Part shown: piece by piece, positions 1 through 10,410 of the stretch
Position numbering within the stretch: position 1 is the first letter of the stretch
Layout: the number at the start of each line of letters is the position of its first letter
Notes under the pieces: generated by a model
The model's input: only the letters and a program-made list of their open reading frames with translations
Databases searched by the model: none
Told to the model about the DNA's origin: nothing
Translations under genes and position numbers: made by a program
Source of the DNA: Blastocladiella emersonii ATCC 22665
Taxonomy: Eukaryota; Blastocladiomycota; Blastocladiomycetes; Blastocladiales; Blastocladiaceae
Assembly (NCBI GenBank): GCA_025594325.1
Contig: JANHCV010000001.1
Location: 4,588,001 to 4,652,000, forward strand
DNA length: 64,000 nucleotides
Direction: 5' to 3'

Positions 1-384
1 GGTCCCGCCGCCGCCGTCGTCGAACGCGGCCCGCTCGAGCTCCCGCCCATTGCCGCCATCGACCACCCGCTCCCGCCGCTCCGCGAGCCGTCGGTCGGCC
101 CGTCGTCGTACTCGCGCCGCGGGAGTCTCAGCCTCAGCGACGTCCCCGCCTCGCAGGGGTTCACGCTGCCGCCGATCCGCACCACGTTCGGTGCCGCTGC
201 GGAGCCCGGTCCAGCGTCTGCCGGCGGCGGCGCGAGCGTGGGCCCAAGCCCGTTTGTCGCGAACGACGCGCGGCGTGCGTCGTTGCCGCCGATCCAGCAG
301 CAGGTTCCGCCGCCGCAGCCGCTGCCTCCTGCGCAGGAACAGCAGACGCAGCAGCAGCCGCAGCAGCAGCCGTCGTCGTCGTGA
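1..384 (+). CDS. 3' end of an unknown Pro/Gln-rich protein (partial)
   Basis: The first frame is open from the window edge to a TGA at 382-384 and has the GC-rich third positions of the neighbouring genes. It gives the last 127 residues of a protein whose start lies to the left. The visible part is low in complexity: Pro/Ser-rich stretches with repeated LPPI motifs, then a Gln/Pro tail ending in three serines. Two RRxS motifs (SRRGSLSLSD and ARRASLPPI) fit the consensus for cAMP-dependent protein kinase; that is motif matching only. No catalytic or structural domain is visible, so the function cannot be named. An intron further left is possible. Confidence 0.6.
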   Translation, partial: GPAAAVVERGPLELPPIAAIDHPLPPLREPSVGPSSYSRRGSLSLSDVPASQGFTLPPIRTTFGAAAEPGPASAGGGASVGPSPFVANDARRASLPPIQQQVPPPQPLPPAQEQQTQQQPQQQPSSS

Positions 385-749
385 ATCGCGTCTCCCTCGT
401 TTTGAATACATTCGTCAACACCATTCTTCATCAACAGACTTGCGCTGCGCGACGCCCCCGATAGTCTAGTGCTGTAAGGGAACTCGGGCGTCGCGAAGGA
501 CTGCGAGACCAGGGGAGCGCAGAAAGAAGCAGCAAAGGCAACGTGCCACAGGGATCGGCGGGTCATGTGAGTAGCTGAACGCGTCGGCTCAAGCCCCTCG
601 ATTCTCCGGCACGGGTCCTCCACTTGGGATATGCAAAGTGCTTCGTATAGTAGTTTTCAAAAGAAGAGCCTCGCCAGGAGGGCACAATGGGGGGGGGGGA
701 TCGTGAACAAAAAGGGGTCAAAATGGAGTTGGAGGGACGCGCGGACGCA

Positions 750-2028
750 TTACACGATGTTGATACGGATGCAGTCGTCCTGGGCACCGCGGCGGGCGAC
801 GGGCATGATCACAGGCTGATGGCCGCGGGTCCCGGTCATGGTGCAGAGGCGGTACAGGCCGGGCTGCGACACTGCGTCTGCCGGGATAGTCGTAGTAAGG
901 ATGCCGTTCGTGTCCTCTTGGTCGAGCCCCTTAAAAAAGGCCAGGGAATCCGAACGAGCGTCCGGAGGCGTCTGTGCGTTACCGAGACGCTGCACCGTGA
1001 CGTGCTGGTGGCCCTCGACCTGGCCGCGCGAGTTGAGCGTCTGCGGCGACACGTAGTACCGCTCGTTCGGGTTCTCGAAGAAGCCCGCGTCGAGCCCGCG
1101 CGTGCGGATCGCGAAGTTGATGGCCTTGTTGCGCGGCATGCGCGCGCCGTTCTGCGGCGCCAGGATGATGGTCGACACCATGTTCTCGAACGACGGGATC
1201 GCGCCCTGCACCGTGCGCGAGCACGTCACCGTCTTCTTCTGCGTGCCGTCGGCGACCGCGCGGCCGAGACCGACCTGGTTGCAGAACTGCGCGTTGTTGC
1301 TCAGGCCACGGATCGGCGCGCTGCCGGCAGCGTCGCCGCCCTTGTTGGCCCCGGCGTTGTTGTTGCCGCCGCCGACCTGCTTGCGGCCGCCGTTCGCGTT
1401 CTTCTTGGCCGCGCCGCCGCCGGCAGCACCGCCGCGCTGGCGCTGGGCCCCACCGGTCGCGCCGCCAGCAGCGCCACCACGTTGAGCTCCACCGCGCTGC
1501 GCGCCCGTTGCGCCGCCACGCTGAGTGCCGCCGGTCGCCCCACCGCGCTGTGTGCCCGTCGCGCCACCGCGCTGAGCGCCACCGCGCTGAGCACCACCAC
1601 GCTGAGCACCGGTACCCGTCCGACGGTTTTGCTGCTACAGAAGGGGTGACGAAATCCGGGGGTCAGGGACGCGTGTTTCATGTGGTGATGGGAGCCACTG
1701 ATCGGCGTGGCGCAGCAGCCATGGGCGTGGCGCGGCGCGAGAGGGGCAAACCATGAGGCGCCCACAGCCACGCGGGCGACCACACGAGCAAGCCACTACG
1801 GGCCGGGGCTGGCTCGCTGGCGGATCAATGACGAAGCGAAGAGAGAAATCGTACCCGACGAACGAGGTGTGCGAGCTCGAGGGGAGCGGCCGCCGACGAC
1901 AGGTCGAGGTCGCGCGCGGCGAGCTCGGGCGATGAATCCACCGACGACGCGACGGCCATGGACTCGGGCTGGGTCATGGACGCCACCAGGGCGAGGAAGA
2001 CCACAAGAAGAGGGAACGAGGCGTGCAT
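750..2028 (-). CDS. secreted protein with Gly/Gln/Arg repeats and a conserved fungal C-terminal domain
   Basis: Two exons on the minus strand: 2028-1855 and 1634-750, joined in phase 0 (donor GTACGA, acceptor TAG), giving 352 residues. Residues 1-18 (MHASFPLLVVFLALVASM) look like a cleaved signal peptide. After the junction comes an array of GAQRGG/GATGGTQRGG-type repeats (residues about 64-130), then an Asn/Gly linker. The C-terminal domain, from about residue 175, has motifs such as GHQHVTVQ, FFKGL, LYRLCTMT and RGAQDDC with several cysteines. That domain resembles a family of uncharacterised secreted proteins common in fungi; this is from memory. The arrangement suggests a wall or matrix protein with a flexible basic repeat stalk, which is inference. 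Stop TAA at 750-752. Confidence 0.78.
1420..1616 (-). repeat. GAQRGG-type coding repeat array
   Basis: Inside exon 2 of the secreted protein gene, hexa- to decapeptide units (GAQRGG, GATGTQRGG, GATGGTQRGG) repeat about ten times in tandem. The DNA of the units is nearly identical, so unit number could vary between strains by slippage. The repeat is basic and Gly-rich. Confidence 0.75.
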
Positions 2029-3054
2029 GTTGATGATGGGTTGCGTCTTGTAGTCGATGAAGGGGAGGGGGAGGGTGGGGTCACGGCGAGACGTGATGGA
2101 CGGTTGTTGATGTTGACGATGGAGGTTTTCGTTCTAGCGTGTAGGGCAGGCGATGCCAGGAGCGTGTTGAGGGCGGCGTCGATGCTGATGATGGGGCAGT
2201 TGATCGCGCAGCGATACAAGTGCAAGGGGGAAGAGTCGACCAGCGAGGAGTGCAGAGTTTGGCGGCGAGCAAGGGAGCGGGGGCCGCCCGCCTTTTGAGC
2301 AGTGAGCTGGGTCGACCTGCCCATTGTTGAGACGACAGGGACGGGCTTGCCCACGCTCCTTCCCCGCCACATCGTCGTCGCAGCCCGGCTTCAAGGACTC
2401 TCTGAACGAACTCATTGCCGACACCATGCGGCACTGAGTCCTCGAGGTGGGGCCCCGGGAAGAGCCGGCCCACGAGTGCTCATGAGCGCGCACGCATGGT
2501 CGCAGGCGACGAGTGGGTGATAGTGCGAGACATCACGGGTCCCAGCGACGCGTCGCGGTCACGACCCTCGCGCGAGACGCGTCGCGCCGCGCGACACGCC
2601 GGTCGGCGATCCCTGCGGCCCGTCCCCATCCAAGGCGCTTCTCGAATGCAACCCTGCCTCAGCTCCCACCTCCACCGCATGCAACGCGAATGAATCCATG
2701 CACCTGTGCGCGAGGACCTAAAATCACAGGTACGCGACTCACACGTCAGCCGCGGTCCCTGGCCAGGCGCCATGGAGATGTTTCGCCCGCGGCCTTGTTC
2801 GCTTCTACCCCCCGCAGCGCACTTGAAACATCTCGACAGCAGCCCGTTGATCCTTGCAAGCCCAACATCTAGTTCCGTAATCCGTAACTCCCCCGCAGGC
2901 TGCTGCGCCGTTGCAACACACCGAGCTCTACCTCGTGGTACGCTTTGACGCTCGGCCCGACCGTCGCCAAGCACGACGCGATCCATTGACGGCCGCAACT
3001 ATAGCCGCCCTCGTCCCTTGTTCACCATCGGCACCGGCCGTGATAGCTGCTGCC
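2029..3054. other. intergenic region between divergent genes
   Basis: About 1 kb between the start of the secreted protein gene (minus) and the start of CFAP57 (plus). Short open frames occur on both strands, but none joins to a neighbouring exon or resembles a protein. It presumably holds both promoters. No TATA box, RNA gene or repeat stands out. Confidence 0.5.
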
Positions 3055-6000
3055 ATGTCGATCGCCAGTGTTTCACCCGCGTACGTCGCATCGCTCGAGA
3101 TCTCAAACGCGACGCGTCTCACTCTCCCTCCGCGTCCTTCCATCTAGCGTCGTGTTCGGCGTCCGAGCCGCGGCTCGCGACCCGTTCCAGTTCATGGACG
3201 AGCAGTCGCTCGTGTACATTGCGGGCGGCAACATCGTCGGTACGCTGGCCGCTTGATCGCGCCGACGCGTTATTTCTCGCTGACCCGACCGCTTCAGTAT
3301 ACTCGCCGTCGACCAAGTCGCAGAAATTCGTGCCCTCGTCGACGCGCGATGCCGCGATCACGGCCCTGTCCATCACGCGCGAGCGGCACTACATGGCCGT
3401 CGGCGAGCGCGTCCCCGCGCGCGCGCAAGCGGGATCGCCCAGCGCGGCCCAGCCCAGTGCGACGTCCGGCGCATCGCCGAACGCGTCCATGAGCGCCGGC
3501 CAGCAGCAGGGCACTCGCGCGACCGGCGCTCCGACGAGCCCGGGCAAGTCGCGCGACCACGCTATCACGTACCAGAGCGCGATGCGGCCCGTCGTCCACA
3601 TCTACGGCATGCCGACGTTCCGCAAGCGAAAAACGCTCTCGCTCGAGGAGGTGTTCCACCACACGGATCGGCGGCTCAAAGTACACGAGATCACTCTCGC
3701 GGTGGTCGACAAACTCGCGAACTGACCCAACATTTTGTAGGACGTGGTCGCCATCTCATTCAGCTCCGACTCCAAGAACGTGGCCATCATCACGGCCGAC
3801 CTGTCGCTCTCGTACTGGGCGTGGGAGAAGGCGCGCTCGCTCGGCGCCATGGTCGTTCCGCCGCCGGCCCAGCACCACCATCCACCACTGCAACACGGCG
3901 GCCCGCCTGTCTCACCCGCTTCGCCATCCACGCCTCGCCCCGCGCCACCAGAAACGGGCCCGCCGTCCATGAACCGCCGGTCGAGCAACATGCTCCGCAC
4001 GCTGTTCCCGACCAACACGCACGGCGGCGGCCACCACGGCCAGGGCGGGAACCACGGCGGCGGCCACGGGATCCCGCCGAGTCTCGTCTCGACGCTTGGT
4101 CTCGCCGTCAACCCGAACGACGAGGAGCAGATCGCCGTGCACGCGGCGGGCATGCTCCGCATCATTCGCAGCGTCGACGGCGTGCTCAAGCCGTGGGTCT
4201 TCAACATGCCCGTCCAGGAACACGTACGTGATATCTGCTGGATATCGACTTGACCCGGCTCACAATTCCGCTCACCATGTAGGAGGTCTGCTCGTTTGCG
4301 TGGGTCAGTGCGGCGCGCTTCGTCATCGGCGCTCGCGGCGCGCTGCTCGTCATGGAGAACGGCAACTTCAAGTCGGCGTACATCCTCGAGCCGCCCATCA
4401 TCCCGCTGACGGCTGGTCTCGCGCCACCAACGGACGCCGGCCACGCACCGGCAAACGGCGGCAGCAGCAGCGGCGAGGCCTCGTCGATGCCCATGTCGAA
4501 CGTGTCCAGCGGCGCGTCGTCCAACCTCCCCGCAGAACTGCCGCTCATCGGCGGGCTGCCGCATCAGCTAAATCATCAAGCCGTCGTCGCCGGGCACTCG
4601 GCGCCCGCCTCGCCCGCGCCCGCGGGCCCCGTGACGGGGTACGCGCCCGTGGACGCCATGACCATGTCGACGCGGCTCCTCGTGGTCGCGTGCCGCGGCA
4701 TGATCTACGTGTACGAGCGCAACCACCGCGACCACGCCGAGCTGTTCAAGCTCGTTTGCAAGTCGCCCGTCACCTGCGCCGTCGCCGCGTCCGGCGGCAG
4801 CGGGGCGGGTCAAGGGCCGGGCGGCGGATTCGGGCTCGGGCCGGCGGCGGGACCGGCGGGGAGCGGACACGTCGACCTGCGGTTCCGCTCGCTCATCCTC
4901 AGCGCGTCCGAGGAGTCGCTGCTCGCGGTCACGGACGACGCGACGTGTTACATGCTTCACGTCTCGGTCATTGACCTCGCGCGGGTACGCTCCACCTCGA
5001 TGTCCCGAAATCGCGCCAACTCATGACCCGCGCCGTGTGTCTAGGGCGACGCGCTACGCTCGAGCCTCGCGATCCCGTCGTTCCACCAGGGCCCGATCAC
5101 CGGCATGGACACGTGCGTTCGGAAACCGTTCGTCGTGACGTGCTCGACGGACAAGAGCATCCGGGTGTGGAACTTCTCAACCTTCACGTGCGAGCTGACC
5201 AAGTTCTACCCGGAGGAACCGACGTGCGTCTCGATCCACCCGTCGGGGTACTACATCCTGGCCGGGTTCCCGGACAAGCTGCGTCTCATGACGCTGCTGC
5301 CCGACGACCTGCGCGTGGTGCGCGAGTTCCCGGTGCGCGGGTGCCGCGAGTGCATGTTCGCGCGCGGCGGGCACCAGTTCGCGGCGGTCCAGGGGTCGGC
5401 CATCAGCATCTACAACGTGTGGACGTTCGACCTCATCACCACGCTCAAGGCCCACAACGGCCGCATCCGGTCGCTGTACTGGACCCGCGGCACGTCCAAC
5501 GCCGCCGTCGGGTACTCGAGCGGGCCTGGGTTCGTTGACCTCGACGACGCGCGGCTCGTGTCGTGCGGCGCCGACGGCGCCGTCTACACGTGGGTCCTGC
5601 GCGACAGCGTATCCGCGGCCGCCGCGGCTGCGCGCAAGTCGGCGGCGGCGGCCGCGGCTGCTGCCTCGGCGTCCACGGACGCGTCGGGTGCGGACGACGG
5701 CCCCGGATCCGCGTCGCCGAGCAAACGCAACTCGCTCGCGGCGGGTGCGGCCGGGCTCAACAGCAGCGGTGGCGCGGCGGGGCTCGCGGACCAGCGCGGC
5801 AGCTTCTCGGCCGCCAACGGCAACGGCAACGGCGGGAGTAAGTCGCCGACGTCGACCGCGGCCGTCGGCAGCGTGCTCGCGAAGCGCGTCAACGAGTACA
5901 TTCTCAAGGGCGTGTCCTTCAGCGCGGCCGTCGACGTGGCCGGGACCACCTTCGCCGTGGGCTCGGACCGGACGCTGCGGTCCATCACCGACTCGCTGCT

Positions 6001-8006
6001 GCTGCGCGAGCTGCGCTGCCCGGTGCTCGACCTGACGCAGATCGCGGTGTCGCAGAGCGGGCGCATGATGTTCGTAGCGACGGGCGTCGGGACCATCAAG
6101 GCGGTGCGGTGCCCGTTCCCGAACGACCAGTGGGACCTCGACTCCGAGGACCTGGTCCAGGAGCACGCGGCGCACGCGTCGCCCGTGGTCCGCATGCGCG
6201 TCACGTTCGACGACCGGTACCTGGTGTCGGCGGCCGAGGACGCGTGCGTCATGGTGTGCCGGATCTCGGACCGCGACTCGGCGCCGAACCCGCGCGCCGC
6301 GCTCGCCGCCATGGCCGAGGTGCCCGCGTCGCGGTCCGCGTCCCCGAACGGCGACCGCGAGGGGGATAGCGGGCCCGCATACCAGCAGCAGACGCCGGCC
6401 GCGGCGGCGGCGGCGGCGGCCGCAAACCGGGCGTCGGCCATGGAGGTCATGTACGCGGACGAGGTGATCGTGACGAAGAGCGACCTCGAGGAGAAGACGG
6501 CGGCGATCAACGAGATGCGGACGCGGCTCGAGGAGCTCAAGATCGAGCAGGACTACCAGCTGCGGCTCAAGGACATGTACCTGCAGGACAAGCTCAAGGA
6601 GCTGACCAACGACCTGACCAAGGTGATCGAGTCGCTCAAGATCAGCTCGGTCGTGCAGCGCAGCGAGAAGGAGAAGGAGGAGGCCAAGCACAAGGACGAC
6701 TTCCAGCTGCTGCTGACGCGCAACACGCGCGCGCTGCGCGACCTCGAGAACCGCAACAACCAGCAGCTCATGGTCGAGTACGAAAAGTTCCAGGCCCTGC
6801 AGGAGGAGATGCGCGCGCGCCAGGCGCACTGGGAGGAGCGGCACCGCGCCTTCGAGGCCGACCGCGTCGCGCAGATGCAGATCCTCACGGCGCACTACGA
6901 CGACCTGCTGCACGCCAAGGCCGACGACCTGCTCAAGCTGCACGAGATGATGGAGTCGCAGCTGCGCGAGTTCACCGAGCACCAGCGCCAGCAGAACGAG
7001 GACATCGAGTCCGAGGTCGCCCTGCAGGAGGCGCGGTACGAGCACGCGCTCAAGGCCGAGCGCGAGATCTCGTTCCGGCTCAAGGGCGAGAACGGGATCA
7101 TGAAAAAGAAGTTCCTGACGCTCAACAAGGAGATCGAGGACAACAAGGTCGAGATGGCCAAGCTGTGCGAGAACGCGAACCGGCTGCGCAAGGTGATGCT
7201 GGCCCTCGAGCGCGAGGTGGACGGGCTCAAGAGCGAGATGGTCGAGCGCGACAAGGTGATCCAGGAGCAGGAGCGCCGCGTGTACGAGCTCAAGAAGAGC
7301 AACCAGGAGCTCGAAAAGTACAAGTTTGTCCTCGACCACAAGATCAAGGACCTCAAGAAGCAGATCGAGCCGCGCGAGCAGAAGATCGACGACATGAAGG
7401 ACGCCATCATCGCCGCCAACCAGGCCCTCACGGAGCAGCGCCGCCACGAGCTCGCCGTGCTCAAGTCCGAGCAGGAGCTGCGCGACGCCCTCGTCAAGGC
7501 CAACGACGAGTCGGCCGGCCACCACCGCCGCGCCCAGGCCCTGCACCACATGCTCAAGCAGTGCCAGACGGACGTGACCCAGGTCGTCAGCTACATCCAG
7601 GACCCGGCAGTCCTGCGCCGCGCCGTGCAGAACCTGCACGCCAAGTACTGCGCCAACATGCCTCCCGCGGAACGGCCGGTCCCGACCGAGGGTGACGGCG
7701 AGCTCAAGCGGCAGGAGGCGGCGCTGCGCAAGACGATCCGCGAGCTCAAGTCGCTGCTCGAGTCGCAGGCGTCCGAGTTCCGCGTCGAGCACTTTGTCCA
7801 CGTCCAGGAGAACAAGGCGCTGATCTCGGAGATTCGGAGGTTGCGGCAGCAGCGGGGTACGTGTTGGTTCGCGTGGGGGCGAGCGTGGGCGAGAGCACTG
7901 ACGCGTCGCGCGCGTGCGTGTAGAGTCGCTGCCGATGCTGCGAACCGGCATGAACTTGACGGCGACGAGCTCCACGTCGCTGGCGTCGACGCAGAGCTTG
8001 GTGTGA
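3055..8006 (+). CDS. CFAP57: CFAP57 (WDR65): axonemal WD-repeat and coiled-coil protein
   Basis: Seven exons: 3055-3080, 3148-3239, 3298-3680, 3741-4223, 4283-4984, 5045-7856 and 7924-8006. All phases agree, giving 1526 residues (human protein about 1250). CFAP57 is an axonemal protein linked to inner dynein arm and regulatory-complex assembly in cilia. The N-terminus (VVFGVRAAARDPFQFMDEQ, then YIAGGNIV, then QKFVPS) follows the family's first WD blade. Later blades include SDSKNVAIITADLSLSYWAW and STDKSIRVWNF. From about residue 890 to 1400 the protein is one long charged coiled coil (for example LEELKIEQDYQLRLKDMYLQ). Family-atypical insertions are Ser/Ala/Gly-rich loops near residues 165-265, 410-450 and 575-680. 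The downstream crotonase gene is convergent, with about 76 bp between stops. Confidence 0.93.
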
Positions 8007-8082
8007 GCTGAGACCCCCATTAGATGCACAGAACACAATCCCTATTGCACTTTTCAAAACGCGACGCGTTTCCCTTCCTAGT

Positions 8083-8883
8083 TCACAGCTTGGCCTTCTG
8101 GTGGACCCACGACGGGTCCCGGCGGGCAGCGAACGCGGTGATCCCCTCGGCCGCCTCCTCGGACTGCATCATGGCGGCGAATACGCCCTGGACGTAGTCG
8201 CTGACGGCCGCATCGAGGTGCGGTGCGCGGCCGACGCGGTCGACGAGCGCCTTGACGTTGCTCAGCGCCTGCGGGCCGCCGCGCACCAGCGCGCCGCACA
8301 GCCGCGTCGCCTCGGCTTCGAGGTCGCCAGGCGACGCGACGACGGTCGCGACTACGCCGGCGGCAGCGAGCTCGGCCATGGGGATCCGCTCGCCGGTCAT
8401 CATGTACCGGCGCGCGCGCGCCGATCCGAGGGCGGGGACGACCATCTGGCTGATGAGCGCGGGTGCGATGCCGCGGTGCACCTCGGGGAACGACCACCAC
8501 GCGCCGCTGACGGCGACGCGCATGTCGCAGGCGAGCGCGAGGCCGATCCCGCCGCCCATGGCGGGGCCCTGGAGCAGCGCGATGGTCGGCAGCGGGCAGT
8601 CGCGGACCACGGCAAAGACGTTGTCGCTCAGGCTGCTGCTGCCGCCCGACGATGGGAGCGCGGACGGGTCCAGACGCATCCCCGTGCAAAAGTACTTGCC
8701 GCGCGCGGCGAGGACGAGCACGCGGATGCTCGCGTCAGCCTGGGCGCGGCGCACGGCGGCAACGAGGGCCTGGAGAAGCGCTGCAGAAAGGCTGTTGCCC
8801 GTGCGCGGCTCGTTGAGCGCCAGGACGCGGAAGCGCGGGTCGCCGCCCAGATCGTTCTCGAGGACCGGCGCGGAGTCGTTCAT
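8083..8883 (-). CDS. enoyl-CoA hydratase/isomerase (crotonase) family protein
   Basis: Single-exon gene of 266 residues. It starts at ATG 8883-8881; the frame extends upstream without another ATG. The crotonase fold is recognisable: the first oxyanion-hole segment around LVLAARGKYFCTGMRLD (residues about 54-70), then GPAMGGGIGLALACDMRVAV, then FPEVHRGIAPA. The second segment's usual catalytic Glu (GGxCEL in classical hydratases) is replaced by Gly (GGIGLALACD), while the later Glu in FPEV is kept. A one-Glu enzyme could be an isomerase, hydrolase or specialised hydratase rather than a textbook beta-oxidation hydratase. No peroxisomal SKL ends the protein (it ends QKAKL) and no clear mitochondrial presequence is seen. 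It is head-to-head with WDR82, 182 bp apart. Confidence 0.85.
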   Translation of the reverse strand: MNDSAPVLENDLGGDPRFRVLALNEPRTGNSLSAALLQALVAAVRRAQADASIRVLVLAARGKYFCTGMRLDPSALPSSGGSSSLSDNVFAVVRDCPLPTIALLQGPAMGGGIGLALACDMRVAVSGAWWSFPEVHRGIAPALISQMVVPALGSARARRYMMTGERIPMAELAAAGVVATVVASPGDLEAEATRLCGALVRGGPQALSNVKALVDRVGRAPHLDAAVSDYVQGVFAAMMQSEEAAEGITAFAARRDPSWVHQKAKL

Positions 8884-9065
8884 TAGCTTTGTCGTGAGTG
8901 ATTCGTGCAAGAGAGGTTACAGAGGGAGAGAGGAAGTGCGCGGCCAAAGCCGACCAAGTCGGCTGTCTGCTCTCGCTGCCGATCCTTTACGGCATTCCAT
9001 GTAACTACGCCCGCTCGTGGCGCCCACTCGACGCACCGACTTGCCGCAACAGCCGTTTGGAGACG

Positions 9066-10359
9066 ATGGGCATCGACGAGGACTTTTCCAAGAACACGCC
9101 GGGCGAGGTGAACGTGCCCGAGACCCCGCCGCTGAGCGCGCAGCTGCTCGAGTCGTACAAGCCGGCGCGGCTGTGCCAGGAGAACACGAAGCGCATCACG
9201 TCGCTGCACTTTGACGACTCGGGCCAGTACCTGGTGACGGCGTCCGAGGACGACTCGATCCGCATCTACGACTGCAACACGGCGACGCACCAGCGCGTGT
9301 CCTTTTCCAAGAAGTACGGGTGCCACCTCGCCCGCTTCACGCACGACGGGCCGACCAAGGTCCTGTACGCGTCGACCAAGGAGTCGGGCGAGCGCGCCGA
9401 CGCCGATGTGATCCGCTACCTCGACACCCCGACCAACCAGTACATCCGCTACTACAAGGGCCACAAGCACAGCGTCACGTCGCTCGAGGTCTCGCCCGTC
9501 GACGACCTCGTCGTCTCGGCCTCGCTCGACGGCACCGTGCGCCTGTGGGACACGCGCTCGCCCAACTGCCAGGGGTGCATCACGCTCGGCACCAGCCAGC
9601 GCGCCGTCGCCGGCATCGACTCGACCGGCCGCGTCATGGCCGTCGTCACCTACAACACGGCCGATCCCAAGGAGCTCCCGTACGTGCGGCTATTCGACGC
9701 ACGCAACATCGACACGGGCGCCTTCGCCACCCAGCCGCTGCTCGACCCGACCGCCACCTACACGCCCAACGGCCGCGTGCCCGCCATCCCGCCGCTGTCG
9801 GGCGTCAAGTTCAGCCCCGACGGGAAGAAGATCCTCGTCACGACCACGGGCGACGCGCATTTCGTTGTCGACTCGTACGACCCGGAGCGGACGTACTGCA
9901 AGGTCGGCCAGCAGTCGGCGCCCGACGCCGCCGGTGGCAACAACAGCAGCAGCAACGGGAACGGCGGCGGGCCAGCAAGCAGCGGGCCGAGCTTGACGGA
10001 CGTGTGGGTCGGCGGCGAGGCCGATTTCGCGCCCGACTCGGCGCACGTCGTCGTCGCGAACGCGGCCGAGGGCGGCACCATTGGCGTGTACCAGATCCCC
10101 GCCGTGCCCGCGGCGGTAACCGTGCCCGGCGTGCCCGAACCGCTCGGGTCCGCGTCCACCGGCCAGCTCGTGTGCCAGCTCGACTACGTCGCGCCAACGC
10201 CCGTGCACCGCGTCGCTTTCAACCACCGGCTCAACACGATGGTGTCGAGCTCACACTCGGCGCTGGTACGGTCATCCCGCTCGCGGTGCGAAATCGGCCT
10301 CCCTTCACTCACTCGTCGTCCTCGCCACCATGTAGTGCTTTTGGATTCCAGAAAACTAA
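9066..10359 (+). CDS. WDR82: WDR82/Swd2-type WD-repeat protein (COMPASS and 3'-end processing factor)
   Basis: Two exons, 9066-10265 and 10336-10359, joined in phase 0, encoding 407 residues. The tiny last exon encodes CFWIPEN, matching the family's typical hydrophobic C-terminus. Swd2/WDR82 recruits the Set1 H3K4 methyltransferase complex and in yeast also belongs to the cleavage and polyadenylation machinery. Seen: FDDSGQYLVTASEDDSIRIY (blade 1), KGHKHSVTSLEVSPVDDLVV and SLDGTVRLWDTRSPNCQG (central blades), FSPDGKKILVTTTGD. A Gly/Asn/Ser-rich insertion lies near residues 290-310, making the protein longer than the usual 310-340. ATG context and phase are clear. The following gene is convergent, about 50 bp away. 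Confidence 0.9.
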
Positions 10360-10410
10360 GCGTGTTCTTTGCGGCATACAATACACACGGGGGAGAAGTA
10401 TACACCATCG

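Noticed and set aside
687-1649. Plus-strand open frame over the secreted protein gene
   Set aside because: Arg/Ala/Val-rich shadow of the repeat region; the minus-strand gene has a signal peptide, intron and conserved domain.
5177-8038. Very long minus-strand open frame opposite CFAP57
   Set aside because: It is the mirror of the coiled-coil exon; its Leu/Val/Arg-rich product has no domain. Long antisense frames are expected in GC-rich coding DNA.
8884-8910. Upstream extensions of open frames starting at GTG or TTG (for example at the crotonase and coiled-coil genes)
   Set aside because: Nuclear genes of this kind use ATG; the first in-frame ATG was taken as start.
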